From positions 1 to 31,197 of IMG/VR virus record IMGVR_UViG_3300030085_005130: a stretch of 31,197 bases of DNA; one strand, given 5' to 3'. The notes beneath the pieces are model-generated. The model was not told where the DNA came from, ran no database searches, and was given only the letters and a program-made list of their open reading frames with translations. Position numbers and translations under genes: made by a program. The first letter of the stretch is position 1. Each line of letters begins with the position of its first letter. The DNA is from a virus. Of the stretch, positions 23,326 through 30,700 are shown in pieces.

Positions 23326-24519
23326 TTAGTAATTAAGATCTATTGCATCATAAAGATTGTAAACAGGTGGAGTATCATAAATGTATGCTGATCCACCCTC
23401 CCATGCATTATCAGTATCACTACGAGCATTAATAAGGATTTTACCACACCCTACTGCAACCCTGTGTCCAAAATTATCATTAGGATCAGCACTAACAGAA
23501 GCAGTCACAATACCCAATTGATTACCTTCAAGATCATAAACATATGCTTTTCCGATAGTATTGATTCCCGCCAGGCGAGCACCAACAACAATTCTTCCGT
23601 TTCCTGCTGCAACAGTTTGTCCAAAATAACCCCCACCGCCAGAAGAGGCATTATTCTCCCATGGACCATCAGAAGCAGTTATAATACCAACTTCATTTCC
23701 ATCCAAGTCAAAAATATATGCTTTCTCTGATGAGAGAGTGCCAACAACGATTCTACCACTTCCTACTGCGACTGAGTGTCCAAAGTAATTAAGAGGAGCA
23801 CCATCAGAAGCAGTTATTTTAACTTTATTTGAACCATCTAGGTCATAAATGTATACTGAACCAGAATTATTACCATTATCATCATCATTATCAGCACCAA
23901 CAACAATTTTACCAGAACCTACTGCAACCGAGGATCCAAAACGATCACTAGGAATACTATCAGAAGCAGTTATCTTAACTTCATTAGTTCCATCTAGGTC
24001 ATAAATGTATGCAGAATTAGCATACTGAGTACCAACAACAATCTTCCCACATCCTACTCCAACCGAGTATCCAAAACGATCACTAGCAACACCATCAGAA
24101 GCAGTTATCTTAACTTCATTATTTCCATTCAGGTCATAAATGTATACTGATCCTTGCTCAGAGTTATCTCCCCGAGCGCCAACAACTATTTTTCCACATC
24201 CTGCTCCAACCCTAAATCCAAAATAATCATCAGCAGCACCATCAGAAGCAGTTATCTTAACTTCATTAGTTCCATCAAGGTCATAGATATATACTGCTCC
24301 TTGAAAGTTATTAGATCCAATATCAATACTCCAAGAACCAGCAACAACTTTACCAGATCCTACTGCAATTGCGTCTCCAAAATAATCATATGCACCGCCA
24401 TCAGAGGACATGATTTTAATCTCATTTGATGGAAGAGTGGTTACATCACCACTCTGCCACATATATGGGATACCATCATCAGTAGTTAATCTTTTTCCAG
24501 ACCCTACAATAATCGCCAT
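23326..24519 (-). CDS. FG-GAP seven-repeat protein, predicted beta-propeller, paralogue A (397 aa)
   Basis: The N-terminus MAIIVGSGKRLTTDDGIPYMWQSGD is a short cap of a kind seen before phage tip domains. Seven repeats follow, for example YDYFGDAIAVGSGKVVAG, DDYFGFRVGAGCGKIVVGA and DNFGHRVAVGCGKILINA. Repeat 6 carries an insertion (WENNASSGGGGYFG). Three of the seven replace SGK with CGK. The chain ends TPPVYNLYDAIDLNY. It begins one base after the 121 aa gene's TGA, with GAGGAAG within that gene's end, so the two are coupled. With paralogues B and C it forms a three-gene array; the high similarity of the repeat DNA points to recent duplication. Confidence 0.88.
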   Translation of the reverse strand: MAIIVGSGKRLTTDDGIPYMWQSGDVTTLPSNEIKIMSSDGGAYDYFGDAIAVGSGKVVAGSWSIDIGSNNFQGAVYIYDLDGTNEVKITASDGAADDYFGFRVGAGCGKIVVGARGDNSEQGSVYIYDLNGNNEVKITASDGVASDRFGYSVGVGCGKIVVGTQYANSAYIYDLDGTNEVKITASDSIPSDRFGSSVAVGSGKIVVGADNDDDNGNNSGSVYIYDLDGSNKVKITASDGAPLNYFGHSVAVGSGRIVVGTLSSEKAYIFDLDGNEVGIITASDGPWENNASSGGGGYFGQTVAAGNGRIVVGARLAGINTIGKAYVYDLEGNQLGIVTASVSADPNDNFGHRVAVGCGKILINARSDTDNAWEGGSAYIYDTPPVYNLYDAIDLNY

Positions 24520-24520
24520 A

Positions 24521-24886
24521 TCAATTTACTTCCTCAAGCAAAAACTTATACTTCTTACCATTTCTTCTGTTAATCAGGAAGAGATCTTCTTCACCTTCCT
24601 GAATAGTCCATTGTCCCCATGTCCCATCAACATCATTCTGCTTCCCTTCATTAGAAAGTTGAAGGTCAGTAGTATAGATATTTCTCCACCTCTTTGTTGA
24701 GGATCCTAAATCATAACTATTATCAGTCTCAGGAGAAGTAGTTGCACCAATAGCAACGGCACCACTTACAGACCGAAGACTCATTCCATTATTAGACTCG
24801 ATTAAAAGTGACCCAGTAGATTCAATAGCAGTAATACCATCGCCATCTACATTTAGTTCTGATACACCAAATCCTTTAGTTGCCAT
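24521..24886 (-). CDS. small fibre-associated structural protein (121 aa)
   Basis: MATKGFGVSELNVDGDGITAI is followed by IESTGSLLIES, AIGATTSPETDNSYDLGSSTKRWRNIYTTDLQLSNEG and the conserved-looking C-terminus with DVDGTWGQWTIQEGEEDLFLINRRNGKKYKF. The segment DLGSSTKRWxNIYTTDLQLSNEG and the DLFLINxRNGKKYKF ending recur at the ends of marine phage fibre and virion proteins. It is probably a tip-attachment or fibre-base component that precedes the propeller genes; the role is inference. The start at 24886 has AAGGATA directly upstream and a late promoter only 13 bp upstream, giving a very short leader. It heads the unit 24886-20902. Confidence 0.85.
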   Translation of the reverse strand: MATKGFGVSELNVDGDGITAIESTGSLLIESNNGMSLRSVSGAVAIGATTSPETDNSYDLGSSTKRWRNIYTTDLQLSNEGKQNDVDGTWGQWTIQEGEEDLFLINRRNGKKYKFLLEEVN

Positions 24887-24899
24887 TATCCTTTTTAGT

Positions 24900-24906
24900 T
24901 ATTTAT
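24900..24906 (-). promoter_or_regulatory. T4-type late promoter core (CATAAATA) embedding a stop codon
   Basis: ATAAATA on the minus strand whose own bases 24905-24903 are the TAA stop of the 455 aa gene. It lies only 13 bp before the ATG at 24886 and would drive the 121 aa gene and the three propeller genes. Confidence 0.7.
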
Positions 24907-26270
24907 GAAGTTCTAGTTAGTGTTCCACTACCGGTGATTTTATGAACCCAATATTTTTTAGTTCCTCCACCAGAAGAAACAATATATTCAGTAACTGTTT
25001 GAGCGCCAGTATAAGTAAACAGTGATTCTGGTGCAATATACTTTAGATATATTATTCCAGATCCACCATCTCCTCCCGTACTTAAAGATACACTAACATT
25101 ATATTGTGAAATGTAAGTCCAGTTTGGAGATGCTCCACCACCTCCACCGCCAGTATTATCATCCGCATTACCGCCAGGACCTCCAGCATAACCACCATTA
25201 CCACCTCCTCCAAGTCCTCCAACACCTGCATCATAAGAAGTCTGTTGTCCATTAACAGAAGATACAGAATTATATCCACCACCACCGCCACCACCAGCAA
25301 CAAAACCACTTAATTCGGAAAAAAAGTTTGCTAGTTGATATCCTGCACCGCCAGAACCAGAACTAGCAGAAACGCCAAAACCTCCTGATACATAATTTCC
25401 ACCAGGAGTTGCATATCCACCTCCACCTCCTGCACCACTGTTAATATTAGCATTTCCACCATTGCTTCCATAAGAACCACTACTTCCACCAGTGCTATCA
25501 TGCCATCCTGCTCCTCCACCACCAGATCCACCAAAAGGATCTGAAGAATTTCCAGCATAATTGAAAGAACCAGAAGATTCTGTTGCTCCTTCACCACCAC
25601 CTTTTACATAATGAAGAATTGTTCCACTAGAAGTATCTTGACGTAAATTGGTATTATTTCCGTTAGAATGAGTAGTCTGTGTAGCAGCAACTTCACAATA
25701 AATTGTGCTACCAATACCAATAGGTTCATTATTGACTATTAAAACTCCACCGGCACCGCCGCCACCTGCACATGTTTGATCAAAGGCACTTGAAGGTGTT
25801 CTTCCGCCTTTACCACCACCACCAACTAATAAGAAATCAAACTCTGGTTCACCCATTGAAGTATCATTAATAACAAAAGTATCTGACTGAATCAACGCTG
25901 TTCTAGCAGAATCAGAATATATTGAAAATGTAGCAGTCTCATTTACATTCAAGTCGGCAAAATTATCAGAACGAATTCCAATCGGAAACTGTTTTGATGT
26001 AGCATTTCCTGTTAAATTTACATATCCAGTAAGAGTTGTTCCAGCATCGGGATTACCATCGTTACCTACGTTCTCAAAGTCGGTTGATGCAATACCAACT
26101 CCTGAAATTTCCCAATAAATATTAACTGATAAATTAACATTATCAGTTACATTATTATCAGCAGAAGTAAATGAAATAATTGGAGAAATGCTCTGTCCTT
26201 CATCTATACTTCCAGGAAGATTAGAAAAAGCAAGAGAAGGTATCCTATTACTATGCAGTTTTAATCCCAT
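24903..26270 (-). CDS. beta-sandwich plus glycine-rich tip protein, paralogue 2 (455 aa)
   Basis: The N-terminal part (residues about 10-145) contains a Calx-beta-like sandwich, with SIDEGQSISP, VYWEI-type strands (IYWEISGVGIAST), GTTLTGYVNLTGNATSKQFPIGI and NETATFSIYSDS, ending INDTS. Residues about 150-410 are an extreme glycine/serine-rich domain opening FLLVGGGGKGG and containing AGGGGGGGY and GGGGGGGASP runs, as in polyglycine-helix phage tips and animal-type Gly-rich families. A C-terminal segment (GGTKKYWVHKITGSGTL) closes the chain. The glycine-rich part could be a lattice of PGII helices as proposed for some phage adhesin tips. It has its own late promoter at 26294-26300. Receptor binding is inferred. 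Confidence 0.85.
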   Translation of the reverse strand: MGLKLHSNRIPSLAFSNLPGSIDEGQSISPIISFTSADNNVTDNVNLSVNIYWEISGVGIASTDFENVGNDGNPDAGTTLTGYVNLTGNATSKQFPIGIRSDNFADLNVNETATFSIYSDSARTALIQSDTFVINDTSMGEPEFDFLLVGGGGKGGRTPSSAFDQTCAGGGGAGGVLIVNNEPIGIGSTIYCEVAATQTTHSNGNNTNLRQDTSSGTILHYVKGGGEGATESSGSFNYAGNSSDPFGGSGGGGAGWHDSTGGSSGSYGSNGGNANINSGAGGGGGYATPGGNYVSGGFGVSASSGSGGAGYQLANFFSELSGFVAGGGGGGGYNSVSSVNGQQTSYDAGVGGLGGGGNGGYAGGPGGNADDNTGGGGGGASPNWTYISQYNVSVSLSTGGDGGSGIIYLKYIAPESLFTYTGAQTVTEYIVSSGGGTKKYWVHKITGSGTLTRTS

Positions 26271-26293
26271 TATATCTCAACAGACTTTTTGAG

Positions 26294-26300
26294 TATTTAT
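26294..26300 (-). promoter_or_regulatory. T4-type late promoter core (AATAAATA) abutting a stop codon
   Basis: ATAAATA on the minus strand sharing a base with the TAA stop of the 467 aa gene (26302-26300), 23 bp before the ATG at 26270. It would drive the 455 aa gene. Confidence 0.7.
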
Positions 26301-27703
26301 TAGAGTAAAGAGAGTGCTCCATCACCTATTATTTTATGAATCCAAGTCCTCTTTGTTCCTCCGGCAACAGATTGATCATAAGAGGTTACGGTATGATCAG
26401 AAGCAGTTCCAGTCCAGTTGCCCACTAATTGTGTTTCGGACGTATATTTCAAATAAACAATTCCAGATCCACCGTGTCCACCACTTCTGCTGGTATTACT
26501 GAATACACTTCCGCCAGGATAATTGTGGTGTGGTCCTCCATCAGCACCTCCTCCTCCACCACCAGTATTTGGGGTGGCGTGAATGTTTGGTTGAGTATTT
26601 GATAATCTACCATTACCACCACCATCTCTACCATCTCCAGCAGAAGAAGAACCTGCACAAGATGCACTTCCCTCCCAGTAGTATTCAGTTCTTCCTCCAC
26701 CTCCTCCACCTGCAATCCTATTACTACCATCATACCCATCACCAGCCAGTTCGGAGAAGAAATTTGTCAAATCGTATCCAATACCACCATCAGCTCCAGA
26801 AGAATTACCATTTTGACCATCTCCGCCAGCGCCTCCACCACCAGCGGTATGGCAATAACTACTAGTGTCGCCACCATCATTTCCATAAGTTGATCCACTT
26901 CCACCATATTTGTTACTACCATTACCAGCGCCACCTCCAGATCCACCACCAGAAGGAGCATTATAACCATTTCCGTAATCAGTTCCACCTCTACCACCAC
27001 CACCAACACTGTCTATTTCATTTCCAGATTCATTAGTAACTCTCAAATAAGTAGGATTACCATTTTGATATCCATATACTGTTGTTCCACCAGTACCAAT
27101 TCCTATCCAAACAGTTGGATTGTTATCAAAGATATCAGGATGAGAAGCTACTTTAACACCACCGGCACCACCTCCACCACCACCTTGATGGGTCTGACCA
27201 GAGACAGGTCCACCGGCACCGCCGCCACCGACTAAAAGAAACTCAAAATTACTTGCGGTGGAAGTATCATTAATAATGAAATTAGAAGAGTCCAATAATT
27301 GTGTTCTGGAAGAATCTCTATATATTGAAAATGTAGCAGTCTCATTTGCATTAATATTAGCACCACTTGGGTCATCAGTATAATTATCCGAACTAATTCC
27401 TATCGGAAATTGTTTTGACGTTGCCGTACCATTTACATCAACATATCCAGTAAGAGTTGTTCCAGCATCAGGATTTCCATCGGCACCCACACTACTAAAG
27501 TCAGTTGATCCAATACCAACTCCTGAAATTTCCCAATAAACCCTATTAGTATCAACAAGTAAATTACGCCATTGAGAAGTTGCACCTATGGTAGGAGATA
27601 TGGATTGACCCTCATCAACACTTGCAGCTAAATTAATAATTTCAAAATCGGGTGAAACATTAGTACGGAAGTCTATGTTACCAGTTATATTTAAAGATGA
27701 CAT
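26300..27703 (-). CDS. beta-sandwich plus glycine-rich tip protein, paralogue 1 (467 aa)
   Basis: Paralogue of the next gene with the same order: a Calx-beta-like sandwich (SVDEGQSISPTIG, VYWEISGVGIGST, GTTLTGYVDVNGTATSKQFPIGI, NETATFSIYRDS, INDTS), then a glycine-rich domain from about 155 to 430 (FLLVGGGGAGG, QGGGGGGAGGV, AGGGGGGRTEY), and a C-terminal segment ending GGTKRTWIHKIIGDGALSLL. The linker GANINANETA contains an insertion relative to its paralogue. It follows the giant fibre gene by one base, with AGGAGG (27720-27715) inside that gene's end providing a strong ribosome binding site, so it is likely co-transcribed with it. A virion tip or adhesin role is inferred from the domain style. 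Confidence 0.85.
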   Translation of the reverse strand: MSSLNITGNIDFRTNVSPDFEIINLAASVDEGQSISPTIGATSQWRNLLVDTNRVYWEISGVGIGSTDFSSVGADGNPDAGTTLTGYVDVNGTATSKQFPIGISSDNYTDDPSGANINANETATFSIYRDSSRTQLLDSSNFIINDTSTASNFEFLLVGGGGAGGPVSGQTHQGGGGGGAGGVKVASHPDIFDNNPTVWIGIGTGGTTVYGYQNGNPTYLRVTNESGNEIDSVGGGGRGGTDYGNGYNAPSGGGSGGGAGNGSNKYGGSGSTYGNDGGDTSSYCHTAGGGGAGGDGQNGNSSGADGGIGYDLTNFFSELAGDGYDGSNRIAGGGGGGRTEYYWEGSASCAGSSSAGDGRDGGGNGRLSNTQPNIHATPNTGGGGGGADGGPHHNYPGGSVFSNTSRSGGHGGSGIVYLKYTSETQLVGNWTGTASDHTVTSYDQSVAGGTKRTWIHKIIGDGALSLL

Positions 27704-27704
27704 C

Positions 27705-30700
27705 TTATGACAAACCTCCTCTTACAATCTTGTAAGTAGTTATACCAGATATTCCAGTCTCAGGTGTTGCTTGTAGCAATACATTACTTCCAGAAATTGA
27801 AGCTTCAATTGAAACAATCTTATTTGGATTATACATGACTGCATATTCTTGGGAGTATGCAGTTGTCCCATCATGCATGACAAGAACTTTCTGTGCCTGT
27901 ATCGTACTACCACATCCAACATGAATTGTATATTCTGCAAGGTCATTTGCAGAAGTTGCAAAAGTATCAATCGTGAATGGTGTTCCGGCACTTGCAGTAT
28001 GACTGGTTGTTATGGATACTATTGAATGAGTTCCTATCGAAATTGTACCGTCAGTATTTGCTTGGACTCTTATAACTCCGTTAGAATCTTTAAGAGATGT
28101 TGCATCAATACCGGATAACTGAGAACCATCACCATAAAATGAAGTAGCAGATACTATTCCCGCAACATCAAGTTTTGCCGTTGGTTGTGCGGAACCGATA
28201 CCAATATTGCCATTAGCATCTGAGAATACATAAGTTTCTCTTTCCTGATCAAAGACATAGACAACACCAGATTGAGACCCAGATCCAGGAACATCATCAT
28301 TATAAGCACCAACAGCAATAGTCTTACCGTCAGCACTACATGTTACAGAGTATCCAAATTCATCATTAGATCCAGAAGCATAAGTTCCGGTTAAGATACC
28401 AACTTCATTAAAGTTATTTCCTTGACGATTAAAGACATAAGTAACTCCAGATGAGCTTGAGGATCCAGGAACCTCATCATAATGAGCACCAACGACAATA
28501 GTCTTACCATCGGCACTAGTTGCTACTGATTGTCCAAAAGAATCATTAGAGTCAGAAGCATAAGTTCCGGTTAAGATACCAACTTCATTAAAGTTATTTC
28601 CTTCACGATCGAAGACATAAACAACTCCAGAAAACGATCCATCATCACTATCCTGCGGAGCACCAACGACAATAGTCTTGCCATCGGCACTAGTTGCAAC
28701 TGATTTTCCAAAGTTTACTAAAGAACTTGAAGTTTCAAGAGAACCTGTTAAGATACCAACTTGATTAAAGTTATTTCCTTCACGATCAAAGACATAAGTA
28801 AGTCCAGAAGAATATCCAGGAACCTCATCCTGACGAGCACCAACGACAATAGTCTTACCATCGGCACTGGTTGCAACTGAGGTTCCAAAATAATCATTAG
28901 AGTCAGAAGCATAAGTTCCGGTTAAGATACCAACTTCATTAAATGTATTTCCTACACGATCAAAGACATAAGTAACTCCAGAAGAAGATGCAGATGTAGG
29001 AACCTCATCATTATATGCACCAACGACAATAGTCTTACCATCAGCACTAATTGCTGCTGATCTTCCAAAAACATCAGCACTATCAGTAGCATAAGTTCCA
29101 GTTAAGATACCAACTTCATTAAATGTATTTCCTTCACGATCAAAGACATAAACAACTCCAGATGATTCTGAAGATCCAGGAACCTCATCACCAATAGAAC
29201 CAACGACAATAGTCTTACCATCAGCACTGATATCAACTACCTCCCCAAATCCATCAACAACATCGGAAGCATAAGTTCCGGTTAAGATACCGACTTCATT
29301 AAAGGTATTTCCTTCACGATCAAAGACATAAACAACTCCAGAAGAAGATGCAGATATTCCAATTGCATCCCCCCAAGCACCAACGACAATAGTATTACCA
29401 TCGGCACTAGTTGCAACTGAGTTTCCAAAATAATCATTAGAGTCAGAAGCAAGAGATCCGGTTAAGATACCAACTTGATTATGAGTAGAAATTCCAGAGA
29501 TGCTTAGTGCAGAATTAGATATATCAGATGCCGAAGCATAAGATACCAAATCACTTCCGGCAGGAGGTAAGTTGGTTAATTCTTTACCATCACCAACAAA
29601 TTTCTGTGCGGTTACGATACCAGTAATCGTTACACCATCAGATGTGGTTTCTAATTTTAATGCAGTATCAGTATGATAAATTCCTACACCACCAGCACCA
29701 GTAAGATAAACTTTACCTCCATCTGCACCAGTCCTTATTTCAATATTTCCGACATTTCCACCCATGGAATTGGATGAAATCTTTATATGATTATTGGCAA
29801 CAGAGTTAATATTTAATCTTTGTGCATCTCCATATATACTATGGTAACCTCCGGCGGATGGTCCAAAATATATTCTTTTATTATCACCCATATATACATC
29901 ATCTTGGAATGTAGCAATACCAGAGACGTTTAGAGTTCCATTAACATCAAGTGTTGCCGTTGGTTGTGTAGAACCAATACCAATATTACCGGTCAGATGT
30001 TCGTGATGGATACCCTGAATAGTAGATGCTGGTGAGAATCCAACATCAGACCTATAGATATCACCATCACCAGTACTAGAACCACTACCTGCTAAGACAA
30101 TACCATTACCACAATAGACTAATGAAAGAACAGATTCTAGTCCAGAACCCATTTCGACTTTAGTCCAGTTCTCTCCAAGGTCGGTTGACTTTAAAATATC
30201 CCCATCACCAGTACTAGAACCAGCACCTGCCAATACAATACCATTATCACAATAGATTAATGAATGGATTGATTCTAAATCTGTATTATTAGAACCATCA
30301 ACATGTGGTATCTTTCTAACCCAGGATTTTCCATAATTTTTAGATTTAAAGACAACTCCATTACCTCTTATACCATCATCATCAAATCCAGCACCTGCTA
30401 AGACAATACCACTACCACAATAAAGTATTGTATGGATAGCTTCTAATGAATTTGAATAACCCATATCTTTCTGGGTCCAGGTTTGACCATAGTCAGTAGA
30501 CCTAAGAATATCTCCATCTCTAGTACTAGAACCAGTACCTGCTAGGACAAGACCATCGCCACAATAAGTTAATGAATAGATGATATTCAAAGAAGAGGTT
30601 AATGCTTCGTCAGTAGTACTATCGTGAGTCTTGGTCCAAGTTTGACCATAGTCAGTAGACCTATAAATATCACCATCGCCAGTATTGGAACCAGCACCTG

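Larger units (their letters stand above)
20902..24440 (-). repeat. array of 21 FG-GAP coding repeats in three tandem genes
   Basis: Three genes each hold seven repeats. The recurring DNA on the plus strand has the core blocks ccatcagaagcagttat, aacttcattagttccatc and aggtcataaatgtatgc, repeated throughout. The order is FG core, acidic loop, YIYDLDG strand. The similarity gives ample substrate for homologous recombination, with whole-repeat gain or loss staying in frame. Confidence 0.85.

Noticed and set aside
20902-24440. CRISPR-like regular repeats
   Set aside because: The regular DNA repeats are in-frame codons of FG-GAP blades, with period about 140-170 bp and coding variation, not short identical repeats with unique spacers.
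26449-27009. Val/Met/Glu-rich frames inside the glycine-rich genes
   Set aside because: They are frame-shifted readings of GGT/GGA-rich codons, giving low-complexity VVVEVE-like chains with no start signal.
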